Assembly (NCBI RefSeq): GCF_000745125.1
Contig: NZ_JQNF01000003.1
Coordinates: forward strand, 248,001 to 312,000
From: Carnobacterium jeotgali MS3
GTDB taxonomy: Bacteria; Bacillota; Bacilli; Lactobacillales; Carnobacteriaceae
DNA length: 64,000 bases
Direction of reading: 5' to 3'
The translations under genes were made by a program, and so were the position numbers. Below are positions 45,495 to 55,607 of this stretch, one piece after another. A model generated the notes under the pieces. The model had not been told where the DNA came from and did no database searches. It worked only from the letters and a program-made list of their open reading frames with translations. Every line of letters begins with the position of its first letter. Position 1 is the stretch's first letter.

Positions 45495-46528
45495 TATTGT
45501 TCCTCCCAGTCAAATCCTTCTGCTTCAATTAACTGATCTTTTTCAAAATTTTTATTAGCAACTTTCCCTAAGATATTAAACCAGTTCATTGGACTAATAC
45601 CATTACCTGGACGTTTACATGTTAGGTTTTCTTCTGTAAAAATTTCTCCCTTTTTTATATCTTCTGCAGCCAATATTGATTTTCTAGCAACAATAATATT
45701 CTTTCTTTCAGAATCTGTGACAACTTTTCTTTCAGTCCCATACATTACTTCTGAGCGACGTATATTATCAACTAATTCTTTTAATTCATCTGGAGTAGCA
45801 GATGCTTTGTGATCTGGTCCAGGTAGAGTTTTATCTAGTGTAAAGTGTTTCTCAACTAATTTTCCACCAAATGCTACAGACATTACTGCGGCTGTAGAAC
45901 CCACTGAATGATCCGAGTACCCAATCTTATAAGCTGGAAATTCTTTTGCTAACTCTATCATAGCACTAACATTTACATCTGTATCTTGAGTTGGGTATTC
46001 CGTATTGCAGTGCAATATAGTAATATCATTTTCTTCTGGTTTTAAAATTTTAACAGTCTCATGAATTTCAGCGATAGTTGCCATTCCTGTAGATAAAATT
46101 ATTTTTTTTCCATCAATTTTGATGTCAGCAATGTATTGAAGATAAGGTAAATTAGTTAATTCTCCTGATGGAATTTTCCAAATAACTTGATTTTGTTTTT
46201 CTAAAGATAAGACTGAGTCCATATCAAATGCAGTTGAAAAAACAATTAATCCTAACGATTCAGCATATTTTTTAAGCTTAATGTATTCTTCAATCGGCAA
46301 CTCTAATTTTTTGGTCATTTCCAATTGAGAGGTTTCCGATCCTGTCGTAATTTTTTGGTATTCTGCTTTAGGAGCAAATTTTGAAATCAATTTACTTGCA
46401 TTAAACGTTTGGAACTTTACAGCATCAACCCCAGCTTCCTTAGCCTTTTCTATTAATGTTTTTGCTAATTGAAAATCTCCATTATGATTACATCCAATTT
46501 CAGCAATTATAAAAATTTTATAGTCCAC
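45494..46528 (-). CDS. neuB: N-acetylneuraminate (nonulosonate) synthase NeuB
   Basis: NeuB condenses ManNAc with phosphoenolpyruvate. The 344-aa protein has a TIM barrel beginning IFIIAEIGCNHNGDFQLAKT, with VDAVKFQTFNASKL and KIGYSDHSVGSTAAVMSVAF. A C-terminal antifreeze-like SAF domain follows (about 285-344, RKSILAAEDIKKGEIF). The start is GTG 46528 preceded by AAAGGAGAG, inside the end of neuD (11-bp overlap). Confidence 0.94.
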   Translation of the reverse strand: MDYKIFIIAEIGCNHNGDFQLAKTLIEKAKEAGVDAVKFQTFNASKLISKFAPKAEYQKITTGSETSQLEMTKKLELPIEEYIKLKKYAESLGLIVFSTAFDMDSVLSLEKQNQVIWKIPSGELTNLPYLQYIADIKIDGKKIILSTGMATIAEIHETVKILKPEENDITILHCNTEYPTQDTDVNVSAMIELAKEFPAYKIGYSDHSVGSTAAVMSVAFGGKLVEKHFTLDKTLPGPDHKASATPDELKELVDNIRRSEVMYGTERKVVTDSERKNIIVARKSILAAEDIKKGEIFTEENLTCKRPGNGISPMNWFNILGKVANKNFEKDQLIEAEGFDWEEQ

Positions 46529-47150
46529 TAATATCTCTCCTTTTTAATAATTTTGCCGGTACTCCGACTACTACTACGTTATCTTCAACGGATTTTACTA
46601 CTACTGAACCAGAACCTATCAGCGAATTAAACCCAATACTTATTTGCCCATTTACTACAGAACTACTTCCAATAAAAGCCATATCCTTTACTTGAACATC
46701 CCCGTTAAGAACAGTATTAGTAGAAATATTTACGTGGTCCCCAATTCTTGACCCGTGTTCTATTAGTGATTTAGTATTAATAATACAATTATTCCCTGTA
46801 GTTACCATGCTATTTACAATAGCCATCTTACCTATAAAACAGCCTTCTCCTATTTGAGCTTGATTAGAAACAATAGCAGTTTTATCTACGATATTAATTA
46901 GCACACACTCTCTTTTTTTTAATTCTATATACCATTTCATTCTATGATAATTATCACCAATAGCAATAAAAAAAACATTGTCTTTATAATCATCAATTGC
47001 TTCAATTGTATCAGAAACTATAGGATAACCTATATGGGTTCCTGTTTTAAATTCATCAATAAACCCTTTTATATGATATTGATACAAATTTAATGAATCT
47101 ATCACTGATTTAGCATAACCGCCCGCACCAATAATATATAAATTTTTCAA
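46518..47150 (-). CDS. neuD: NeuD-like sugar O-acetyltransferase (left-handed beta-helix)
   Basis: The 210-aa protein has an N-terminal PglD-type nucleotide-sugar-binding fold (LYIIGAGGYAKSVIDSLN). Hexapeptide repeats then form the acetyltransferase helix (IGEGCFIGKMAIVNSMV through VVGVPAKLLKRR). In NeuD of streptococci and E. coli such proteins O-acetylate sialic acid. I choose TTG 47150 because AGAGGTGAG is six bases upstream; an ATG ten codons earlier has no site. First gene of neuDBAC. With an esterase on NeuA, an acetylation and deacetylation cycle is possible. Confidence 0.87.
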   Translation of the reverse strand: MKNLYIIGAGGYAKSVIDSLNLYQYHIKGFIDEFKTGTHIGYPIVSDTIEAIDDYKDNVFFIAIGDNYHRMKWYIELKKRECVLINIVDKTAIVSNQAQIGEGCFIGKMAIVNSMVTTGNNCIINTKSLIEHGSRIGDHVNISTNTVLNGDVQVKDMAFIGSSSVVNGQISIGFNSLIGSGSVVVKSVEDNVVVVGVPAKLLKRRDISGL

Positions 47151-47751
47151 AATTCTCACCTCTACTATAATTAACAACATTAAAAATCATCTCAAATTAC
47201 TTTAGTTATAAAAATCTACCTTATTATTTAGAAATAATGTAATAGACTATGGAAAATAAGAAAAGTTACTCACTAAAACATTTTTTGAATACAAAAAATA
47301 ATCAAAAAAACAATATATCTATTCATTATATCCTAAAGAATAAAAAAAATAAAGTCTTGGTGTGCCTGCTTAATCTAGACGCTATATTAAGCAGATTAAA
47401 TGCACACATCTTTATTACTACTATTTTGATATTATAAGATTTTTTATTCTACTTTAGTAAAACATTTTAATAATCTCATTCTAACAACTTTATAGTAACA
47501 GATTACTGAAACAAAAACAATTTGCCTCCTAACTATTAAAAAAAAACAAAGAATATTTTATAACAAAAAGACACTATGAAAAGCACATAGTGTCCACTTG
47601 ATCGATTTGATTCTAATTTTTTTAGTTCTAAAAGCAATTTATAAAACCATTAGAACTATAACAAATATATTTCGCTTTGTATTATCTCACAAATAATTTT
47701 TTTATGTGTAAATTTAAGGAGTAAACGTTTCATCACTAAACTTCCAATAAA
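47151..47751. other. Intergenic region with two tandem minus-strand terminators
   Basis: At 47570-47594 GACACTATG pairs with CATAGTGTC, followed on the minus strand by TTTTTG, ending the autolysin transcript. At about 47345-47420 a larger interrupted stem (TGCTTAAT/ATTAAGCA plus flanking TGTGC/GCACA) runs into TTTATTTTTTTT, a second terminator. The neuD promoter must lie between 47151 and about 47340; no clear hexamers are seen. An open plus-strand frame here has no ribosome site. Confidence 0.6.
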
Positions 47752-50700
47752 TCAGTGTATTCCGGCTGCCGACACCCAACCAATCACTTTTTTATTGACT
47801 GAGAATTGGACCCATTTTGTGCCATTCTTTAATTTTGCTTCGTTTATTATATTTAATAGTTGTCCTGCATAATCATTTAAACCTGCTACTCGCTTATTAT
47901 CACCTTTATAATGGCTCCATACCCCGTAATTGTGCGCATCTGCCGTTGGCATTCCTGTATAACTTACGGGTATTATATTTTTATCAATTCCGGCTGTAGA
48001 CACCCAGCCAATTACTATGTCATTTGCTGAAAATTTAACCCATTTTTTCCCATCTGTTGTTTTCGCTTCATTAACTATTTTTAGCTGTTGTCCTGCATAA
48101 TCATTTAAACCTGCTACTCGCTTGTTATCACCTTTATAATGGCTCCATACCCCATAATTGTACGCATCTGCCATTGGCATTCCTGTATAACTTACGGGTA
48201 TTACATTTGTATCAATTCCTGATGCAGATACCCAACCAATTACTATGTCATTTGCTGAAAATTGAATCCATTTTGTACCGTTTGTTGCTTTTGTTTCTTT
48301 TATTACTTTTAATTGTTGATCAGTATAACTACTTAGTCCTGCTACTCGTTTATTGTCGCCTTTATAATGGCTCCATACTCCATAATTATAGGCATCCGGC
48401 ACTGACATTCCTGTGTAACTTACAGGTACCACGTTTGAATCAATCCCAGCTGCAGATACCCAGCCGATTACTTTGTTATTAGCTGAAAACTGAATCCATT
48501 TAATTCCTGACACTGTAGCCTCTCTAACAACTTTTAGTTGACTATCAGAATAATCGTTCAAGCCAACTACTCTTTTATTATTTCCTTTGTAATCGCTCCA
48601 TACTCCATAATTATAGGCATCTAGTACAGTCATAGCTGTATAATTAACGGGTTTAACCCCAAATTCAATCGCTTGTTTCGCTACCCATCCTATTACTTTT
48701 CCATTAATAGATAGCTGTACTTTTTCAATTCCATCTAAATCAACTACAGATTTTGTAATTTGAGTTTCTTTATTAGAGTAAGTAGCTAATCCCGTAACCT
48801 TCGAACCACCATTGTATCGACTCCAAATTCCATAATCATAGGCATTAGAGACCGGCATACCATATAAATTAGTAGCTTTGGGAACTTGATTAGGATTAAG
48901 ACCGATAGCTATTCCGGCTTTTGAAACCCACCCTACTACCTTATCGTTATAAGTAAATTGGACCCATATTGTGCCATTAACATTTTTTTCACCAATCACT
49001 TCTATTGACTTACCGAAATAAGCAGATAAGCCCGTTACTCTTTTTCCGTTAGTAGGACTACTCCAAACTCCATAATTATATGCTTCTTCATTAGGTGTCG
49101 CTTTAGTAGAGGTCACTCTGATACTTTTTGTGCTTATCCAGCCTATTTCTTTTCCATTATAGGTAATAAGAGCATATAAACCATCACTAGTTTCTTTAAA
49201 TACTTGAATTTCTTTTCCATAATAAGATTTAGTATTGCCAATTGTTTTAAAACCTGGTTTTCCTAAAGGCTCTGAATAAATAGATTCATCTTTATTTAAT
49301 AATTTGCCTTTGTAAGCTACATTTTTTGTAACCAATGGTGAATAAGGTTTTGTTTTATCGTATTGTGTTAAATTAAAGTTTTCTATAATTGAATTCAACT
49401 TTTTATTATAGGATGAATCTGTTGCATAACGACCCGTTAACCAACTTGTTGCGTCTGTATGGTTTTTTGTCTTTTCAACCCACGCACCATTGTAACGATT
49501 AGAATCCCAGAATACACCGTTTCTCAATTTATTTGCATTGTCTAACAATGACTCAAGGAAAGTAGGGTATAATCTGAAATAATCATCGATTACAACTTTT
49601 TTTCCATTTATTTCTTCCCACGTTTCCATAATAACGGAGTATCCATTGTAACTGCCTTTAACTCCAAACAGGTTATTTCCAGAAAGAGCTAAATGACTTT
49701 TCCCATATCCACTTTCCAGAACGCTTTGAGCAATCATTACGGATGCGTATAAATCTTTTCCGTTTCCATTATAAGCAGCTTTTTTAGCATATCCAGCAAT
49801 ATAGGCTACGAATTCTGCTGAAGTAGAAAACTGTTTATTTTCTTTATTATATGAACCTAAAATGTTTTTCCCATTAATACTTATGATCGTACCTTGTTTA
49901 ATTACATTAGGATTTGCTATAGCATTCCATTCTATCAGTTGTTGAACTGAGACATTGTATTTTCTTGCTACAGAACTCAATGTATCGTTACCTTTTATAT
50001 AGTAATAGGTAGTACCATTTTGGACTGTTGCTTTAAATGACATAATTGCTTGACCTGGTGCTTGACTAACCGTTTCTTTAGTTACTTCTTCTTTTTTTGG
50101 AACAATAAGTTCGGGTAATTGTTCTTTTTTGCTTTCCTCAACTACGGGATTTTCTCTTGCCTTTATTGCTACAGTAAAAAGTTCGCTTTCATGACCCGCT
50201 TCATTTTTTATTTTCACTGAAATGGCCTTGTTTTTTGATAAATCAGAAATTTTAAACTCAAACATTCCACTGTTATTTACTTTCTCAATAATTTCACTGC
50301 CATTTTCTAATTGGACAGTTAAATCAACATTAGGTATTGTTTTACCTTTGATAACTGTGCTATCTATGTATAACGGTTCTATTTGAGGTTGTTCTAAAAT
50401 AACTTCTTCTATGATAGCGGGTATTTCTTCTGTTTCTTCAGTTAAATCTTTTGAAATATCCGCTTCTACAAATACTTCTAAAGATTGATTTTCTATAGCA
50501 TTAATGATTAATTTAGATCCAATTTGTTGGGTTGGAATAGAGATATTAAATTTCCCATCTGTAGTGGCTAATCCTTGAATCACGTCTCCGCTTTCTAGGA
50601 CTACACTAACTTCTGTATTTGGATCTGTTTTTCCTGTGATATTAGTTGTTGTCACTTCACCTATTGTAAAACGATTTAAAAGACCTTTTTCTTGGTATTC

Positions 50701-51090
50701 TACTTCTGTTGGAATATCTGAAGTTACAACGATATCTTTTTTGCTTACTATTTCATTTGCATCATCTAGAAGGGTTACTATTAATTTTGCTCCTTCTTCT
50801 TGTAACGGAATATTTAAAGAGAATTCACCCATATCATTAGTAATGGCACTGATTTCATCTTCAGTTTCACTCTTCACTACTATTTTTTGATTTGGAGCCG
50901 TAATTCCAGTCAAAGTTTGGGCATCCTTATAAACAGGATTTATGTCAAATAATTTTTCACTACTATAAACAGTCACATTGTTATTTGAATCCTCATTATT
51001 TTCTAAAGCATATGTATTAGATGGATCAATGGATAAAGTTGTGAATAAAGCTAATGCACTAAACAAGGTTACAAATTCAAATTTTTTCAT
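47752..51090 (-). CDS. Secreted autolysin: Ig-like domains, LysM, GH73 glucosaminidase and seven GW/SH3-like modules
   Basis: The 1112-aa protein has a signal peptide (1-29). Four or so Ig-like repeats follow (about 50-310, each with GK/GSKLIV-type strands). A LysM domain (~362-405) has YYYIKGNDTLSSVARKYNVS. A GH73 beta-N-acetylglucosaminidase (~420-575) has ASVMIAQSVLESGYGKSHLA with the catalytic Glu, and NNLFGVKGSYNG. From ~590 come seven ~80-residue GW modules, each with YNYGVWS- and VIGWVS-type words, which bind lipoteichoic acid in listerial and staphylococcal relatives. It cleaves glycan strands at the wall. It is monocistronic, between the neu and wzx-wzy clusters. Confidence 0.93.
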   Translation of the reverse strand: MKKFEFVTLFSALALFTTLSIDPSNTYALENNEDSNNNVTVYSSEKLFDINPVYKDAQTLTGITAPNQKIVVKSETEDEISAITNDMGEFSLNIPLQEEGAKLIVTLLDDANEIVSKKDIVVTSDIPTEVEYQEKGLLNRFTIGEVTTTNITGKTDPNTEVSVVLESGDVIQGLATTDGKFNISIPTQQIGSKLIINAIENQSLEVFVEADISKDLTEETEEIPAIIEEVILEQPQIEPLYIDSTVIKGKTIPNVDLTVQLENGSEIIEKVNNSGMFEFKISDLSKNKAISVKIKNEAGHESELFTVAIKARENPVVEESKKEQLPELIVPKKEEVTKETVSQAPGQAIMSFKATVQNGTTYYYIKGNDTLSSVARKYNVSVQQLIEWNAIANPNVIKQGTIISINGKNILGSYNKENKQFSTSAEFVAYIAGYAKKAAYNGNGKDLYASVMIAQSVLESGYGKSHLALSGNNLFGVKGSYNGYSVIMETWEEINGKKVVIDDYFRLYPTFLESLLDNANKLRNGVFWDSNRYNGAWVEKTKNHTDATSWLTGRYATDSSYNKKLNSIIENFNLTQYDKTKPYSPLVTKNVAYKGKLLNKDESIYSEPLGKPGFKTIGNTKSYYGKEIQVFKETSDGLYALITYNGKEIGWISTKSIRVTSTKATPNEEAYNYGVWSSPTNGKRVTGLSAYFGKSIEVIGEKNVNGTIWVQFTYNDKVVGWVSKAGIAIGLNPNQVPKATNLYGMPVSNAYDYGIWSRYNGGSKVTGLATYSNKETQITKSVVDLDGIEKVQLSINGKVIGWVAKQAIEFGVKPVNYTAMTVLDAYNYGVWSDYKGNNKRVVGLNDYSDSQLKVVREATVSGIKWIQFSANNKVIGWVSAAGIDSNVVPVSYTGMSVPDAYNYGVWSHYKGDNKRVAGLSSYTDQQLKVIKETKATNGTKWIQFSANDIVIGWVSASGIDTNVIPVSYTGMPMADAYNYGVWSHYKGDNKRVAGLNDYAGQQLKIVNEAKTTDGKKWVKFSANDIVIGWVSTAGIDKNIIPVSYTGMPTADAHNYGVWSHYKGDNKRVAGLNDYAGQLLNIINEAKLKNGTKWVQFSVNKKVIGWVSAAGIH

Positions 51091-51124
51091 TCTTTTTTTA
51101 CTCCCCTTTTCTTTTCTACATTCA

Positions 51125-51180
51125 ACTATACCAAAAAAAAAGAGAGAAAACTAAAAACAAATTTTAGTTTTCTCTTTTTT
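51125..51180 (-). promoter_or_regulatory. Terminator hairpin overlapping the autolysin promoter
   Basis: AGAGAAAACTAAAA pairs perfectly with TTTTAGTTTTCTCT (51143-51175), with long A/T tails either side. On the minus strand its nine-T tail runs straight into TGGTATAGT, an extended -10 element (51125-51133), 35 bases before the autolysin ATG. So transcription from wzx ends here and the autolysin starts at once, or the hairpin attenuates a longer transcript. Confidence 0.55.
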
Positions 51181-51610
51181 AAAGGAATATCTTTTTTCTG
51201 TTAACTAATTGTTCACAAATAGAAGCTATTCTGCAGAAAATATCCTTGTTTTAGGTATATGGTTATAATTATATTTTACATCTATCTCTTCTTTATGACA
51301 GTTTCAACTAAAAATATTCCATATATTTAAAGTCTTTTTTAGAACCAATATATAAAACCATTTAATCTCTCATTTGTATAACTCCATATGATGTAATACT
51401 TCACTTTTTAATTTTGCTTTACTATTTCTTGTAACTTTCATACGTTTGTATATTGAAAGAATCTTCAATTCTTTATGACAATTTTCAAGAAAATCTCCTA
51501 TCACTAAGATTATTTCTGGAAAGAATCACATCAATAATCGAAGTTTTCTTTCCTATCATGAACCAAATCGGACTACAATAATGTCCATATGTTTTTTTCA
51601 GTTCTTTATG
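51181..51610. other. Intergenic stretch after wzx
   Basis: About 430 bp with no gene, tRNA or clear hairpin that I can support. It separates the flippase stop from the terminator at 51143-51175. Confidence 0.4.
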
Positions 51611-53014
51611 TTACTTTTTAAAGTTGATTTTTCTTAAACTAAAGTATAAAACAATACTTAATATAGCAACAATTGCGTAACGAATAAGTAAATAATCAGC
51701 TAAAAAAAATAAAACAAATGACATTGCTACTACGATCGTTGAAACTAATGTAATCACTTTTGTATCAAAGAGTTGTTTTCCAATAAACCTTTTTGCTAGG
51801 TTATAGTGGAAAATAAACAATAAGAAATAAGTGAAAACAGTAGTGTATGCTGCTGCAATATAACCATATTTAGGTATAAATATAATATTAAGGACAACAT
51901 TCACCAAAGCACTCATAACTGTCCCAATTGCAATGTAACTTGTTTTCTTTTCATAAAATTCTGCATTAACTGGAAAACTATATAAGAATTGGAAATAATA
52001 AGCTAATAGGATAGGAATAATCAAAGGAATTCCTTCTATATATTCGCTAGGAGCCATTATTTTTGCAATATCAATCAAGACTAACATACTGATTAATGTT
52101 AATGCTCCAAATAAAATAGTATAGTAATTTGCAGTTTTTTTAATAACTTTTTCCTCACCGATAGCCATTTTGCCATAAAACCATGGTACCCATGCATTAT
52201 TTGTTGATAACCACACCACATTTAAGACTACTCCTAAGTTATAAATATAAGAATAGATACCAGCATCGAATGGTCCTGAATACGTATTGATCATAACACG
52301 ATCAAACTGACTCAGGAGCACGTTTGCTAATGCGTGGGGGATTAATGGTATACAGATTTTTAAAGCAAATGCCCAATATTCCTTTTTAAATAATTTTTTC
52401 CCTCTAATCATAATTGCAATATAAATAATTGCACTTATAAACGCTAATGCTACTGTTCCACCGACAATTCTCCCTAGATATTGATTATTTTTATAGAGAG
52501 TAAACATAAAAATAAGTGATACTACTATATTTAAGAGTGTACTACTTATTGAAAGTGCTAAAAACTTAAAGTAAGAAACATTAATTGTAAAATAGGCAGA
52601 TAAGTAGGAAATCAAAAAATTTCCATAACTATACAAAACCATTATATTGAATATCATTTGTGAAAGGTCAAAATAACTATCGTTAAAATAATAAAAGCTA
52701 TTTCCTAATAGTAAAAAAATTACTAGGCTGATTGTTGAAAGAAATAAAACGGATGACATAAACCCTTTTATATCATCTTTAAATTCAAAATTCGCATTAT
52801 TTATAGCTCCATTCAAACTTAGTCCAATAAATAATGTAACTATTGATGCAATAGCCGTAAAATTATTTACCAAACCATACTCTTCAACTGTCATAATGTT
52901 AGTAAAAATAGGAATTGTTAGAAATGAAATACCCTTCACAAAAAAATTCCCAATTGTATACCAAAAACTAGATTTCAATAATGAACTAGTCTTTAATTTG
53001 TCTATATATTTCAA
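51611..53014 (-). CDS. wzx: Polysaccharide flippase (Wzx-like, MOP superfamily)
   Basis: The 467-aa protein has about 12-14 membrane segments. Its N terminus is typical for Wzx flippases ([21 protein letters not shown], then [14 protein letters not shown]). It would move lipid-linked repeat units across the membrane. It lies 35 bp after the sialyltransferase-like gene and is the last of the GT14-wzy-sialyltransferase-wzx run. Confidence 0.92.
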   Translation of the reverse strand: MKYIDKLKTSSLLKSSFWYTIGNFFVKGISFLTIPIFTNIMTVEEYGLVNNFTAIASIVTLFIGLSLNGAINNANFEFKDDIKGFMSSVLFLSTISLVIFLLLGNSFYYFNDSYFDLSQMIFNIMVLYSYGNFLISYLSAYFTINVSYFKFLALSISSTLLNIVVSLIFMFTLYKNNQYLGRIVGGTVALAFISAIIYIAIMIRGKKLFKKEYWAFALKICIPLIPHALANVLLSQFDRVMINTYSGPFDAGIYSYIYNLGVVLNVVWLSTNNAWVPWFYGKMAIGEEKVIKKTANYYTILFGALTLISMLVLIDIAKIMAPSEYIEGIPLIIPILLAYYFQFLYSFPVNAEFYEKKTSYIAIGTVMSALVNVVLNIIFIPKYGYIAAAYTTVFTYFLLFIFHYNLAKRFIGKQLFDTKVITLVSTIVVAMSFVLFFLADYLLIRYAIVAILSIVLYFSLRKINFKK

Positions 53015-53049
53015 AATTATTTACTCCTAACTTTTTGGTTCCTAAAGAA

Positions 53050-54120
53050 TTAATCATTTCTGATTAACTCTTTCAGCTCATCTATTGACTCTGGTAAGTA
53101 GCTCTCACCTATGTCTAATTGACTAAATTTTCCAGAGAAAAAGATAATATTATTAAGCATAGTTACTGTTCTAACATCCTCAAAAACACTTGGTTGCTGA
53201 TTTTGAATTACTTTTGGCAATAACACTACAGGAGCGTGTGTTCCCATCATTAATTTAGGACTAAACGCAGCTGTTGAAACTGATGAAATAATTGTAGTTT
53301 TACTAAAATCAAAATTTAAAAAGTAAAGTTCCCACGGCAATGACGTTTCAATAATTTGAAAATCTTTATACTTATTTTTGCTAGATCTTGGATGTAACTT
53401 AATCCAAAGATCCTTCTTGGGAACTAATTTGCATATCTCATTAAAAATCATTTTCTCATTAATTTTAAATTGATCAGACTCTAAAGGTTGATCTAAATAC
53501 AATACTTTCCCTGGAAAAATATCTTTATTAGTCTGTAACTGAAATACCTTTTTTATAATTGATGTGGCTTGATTATCATCTGTTAATTTTTTTAAAGAAT
53601 GATAATGTGCATTTTCCTTAACTTCGACTAAACCAGGTTCATAAACAAAACAATTTGATAGCTTACTTTTAAAAATTGAATAAGGATTAAAAAAATTAAT
53701 TACTTTATTTTTTTTATTTGTGATATCTAATATTTTCGAACCTACGTAGGCTCCTAAACCATCTTCGATATAATTCACTATTAAATTAGAATTTTTTTTC
53801 TTTGATTGTCCATAAATGATCTTTGAAAAGTAATTTTCACCTTGTATAAATAATTGTTCATATTGTCCTTTATAATCAATAAATTGATTTTTATTGATTA
53901 TAAGATTCATTATTTTTGTATATTTATTTCCAATTTTTTCTGGTTCAATAAAAAATACATTCGTAAATGTTTTTTGTTCTTTTATCGATTCACACAGCTG
54001 TCTAGCATTAGAAAATTCTCCATAAATGTACAAATCACTTTCTTCTTCAGAAAAATAGTTGGTCTTTGTATTGATAATATTTATTATATGCAGTGGAGTC
54101 CATGCTATAAAAGCAATCAT
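53050..54120 (-). CDS. Sialyltransferase-like glycosyltransferase (HP and SS motifs)
   Basis: The 356-aa protein starts MIAFIAWTPLHIINIIN at ATG 54120, with GAAGGTGA overlapping the wzy stop; the longer frame is unlikely. It carries the two motifs shared by bacterial CMP-sialic-acid-using enzymes of GT38, GT52 and related families: DLWIKLHPRSSKNKY (HP motif, near 250) and TTIISSVSTAAFSP (S motif, near 295). NYIEDGLGAYVG is the conserved ED-G region. Presence of neuDBAC nearby makes transfer of a nonulosonate to the capsule unit the best reading. Whether it adds single residues or polysialic acid is open. Confidence 0.75.
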   Translation of the reverse strand: MIAFIAWTPLHIINIINTKTNYFSEEESDLYIYGEFSNARQLCESIKEQKTFTNVFFIEPEKIGNKYTKIMNLIINKNQFIDYKGQYEQLFIQGENYFSKIIYGQSKKKNSNLIVNYIEDGLGAYVGSKILDITNKKNKVINFFNPYSIFKSKLSNCFVYEPGLVEVKENAHYHSLKKLTDDNQATSIIKKVFQLQTNKDIFPGKVLYLDQPLESDQFKINEKMIFNEICKLVPKKDLWIKLHPRSSKNKYKDFQIIETSLPWELYFLNFDFSKTTIISSVSTAAFSPKLMMGTHAPVVLLPKVIQNQQPSVFEDVRTVTMLNNIIFFSGKFSQLDIGESYLPESIDELKELIRND

Positions 54121-54122
54121 AT

Positions 54123-55607
54123 TTATTTCACCTTCGCAATTTCTTTTTGCTGATGTAATCGTAAAAATGGCATAAAGCCAAGTGTATACCAAAAAATCAA
54201 ACTAGTAACATCTCGATTATTAAAGATTAAATGGTTTTCTACTAAGTCTTCAAATAATAGTGCCAAAATCAAACTCAATAATATTAAAAACACTTGATTC
54301 AATGGTTCGTTCATTTCTTCTTTTATCTTAACTACATAGATAACATTATCTTTCAATATAAGAACCATAAACGTGCCTAAAATAATGAATCCTACAATTC
54401 CTGATTTTACTAAAACAGCTACGTACGTATTATGCATGTTACCATGGGCTCTCTTTAATTCCATTTTATCTAACTCTGATAAGAGATTCTCATCAATTTG
54501 TTTTGTAGTATTTCCATTTCGATATAAATCAGCATCTGCTAAACCAAATAAAGGACTTTGTTTCATAGCTGTTAATCCTGCTGTCCAAATTGATAATCTA
54601 CCTGATGACACTTCTGCTCCTTCTTCAGAATGCTGAATATCTACCTTTTCAACTTTAAATCCATTCTTTTTACTATCTTTTTTTGCCGTTTCACCCGAAG
54701 AATTATCCTTCGTAAATGCTTCTTCTATATCTACAATACTGGTTATCGTTCCTGGGACGTAACTCAACCCAGATTCAATAACCACCGTCACCACATTTAA
54801 AGCAAGAAAACTTAATATAAAATACACACAAATATTTTTAAGTCTTTTTCCAACTTCTTTTTTTGTTAAAATCACTTGTAAAGATAATAATACCAATAAG
54901 ATGATAAAAAACATATTTGCTGTTAATTGTGTTCCGCGTGAAGATGCTAAAATATAAAATAGATACTGGACAACTAAGTTAACAATATATAACCATGAAA
55001 AACTTTTCCATTTTCCTCTTTTCAGGATATTATTAACTACTGACAGAACAATTGAAAGAAAGCCAAATAATGCTCCTACGTTTGGACTAGTGTACAACCC
55101 AAATAGACGACTCTCAGTGAAACCTTGTCTTGCTATTATACCTATAGTTCCAGTTGGAACTGTATAGGCTATATCAAATATAAAAAGAAAAACTGAAATA
55201 AATGACAGAACACATACAATACTAACAAAAACATCTATAAAAAATGAATAGTTCCGTTTGATAATTTCATCTTTCTGTTTGTAGTCAATAGGATAAAATA
55301 AAAACAAGGTAGTTACAAGATAGATCCAATTATAAATTGAATCTATAAAGTTATAAGGGTAGTTCAATATAACTGAAACCAAATAAGAAACCCCTAATGT
55401 TAACAAAATATACCAATAAGGCATTTTAAACATTGTTCTTTCAGTAAAGAAATCTTTCATTAAAATAAGTATTCCCCATGCAAATGTTATTTTCATGGGT
55501 ATATTTTCTATATTGAAATCACTTGGAACAAAGTAAAAAATAAAAACAACCAAATTTACTATTCTAAAAAAATCTCTATTAAAAATTATTTTATTTAACT
55601 TATTCAT
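54123..55607 (-). CDS. wzy: O-antigen-ligase/polymerase-like membrane protein (Wzy)
   Basis: The 494-aa protein has about ten membrane segments. A large extracellular loop (about residues 275-385) contains DIEEAFTKDNSSGETAKK and GRLSIWTAGLTAMKQSPLFG. The word FG.AD and the RAHGNMHNTYV segment after it are typical of Wzy_C/O-antigen ligase proteins. It would link capsule repeat units outside the membrane. Its start overlaps the GT14 stop by eight bases. Confidence 0.88.
   Translation of the reverse strand: MNKLNKIIFNRDFFRIVNLVVFIFYFVPSDFNIENIPMKITFAWGILILMKDFFTERTMFKMPYWYILLTLGVSYLVSVILNYPYNFIDSIYNWIYLVTTLFLFYPIDYKQKDEIIKRNYSFFIDVFVSIVCVLSFISVFLFIFDIAYTVPTGTIGIIARQGFTESRLFGLYTSPNVGALFGFLSIVLSVVNNILKRGKWKSFSWLYIVNLVVQYLFYILASSRGTQLTANMFFIILLVLLSLQVILTKKEVGKRLKNICVYFILSFLALNVVTVVIESGLSYVPGTITSIVDIEEAFTKDNSSGETAKKDSKKNGFKVEKVDIQHSEEGAEVSSGRLSIWTAGLTAMKQSPLFGLADADLYRNGNTTKQIDENLLSELDKMELKRAHGNMHNTYVAVLVKSGIVGFIILGTFMVLILKDNVIYVVKIKEEMNEPLNQVFLILLSLILALLFEDLVENHLIFNNRDVTSLIFWYTLGFMPFLRLHQQKEIAKVK

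Noticed and set aside
47249-47437. Open plus-strand frame upstream of neuD
   Set aside because: It is Lys/Asn-rich low-complexity sequence without a ribosome site and it overlaps a terminator stem.
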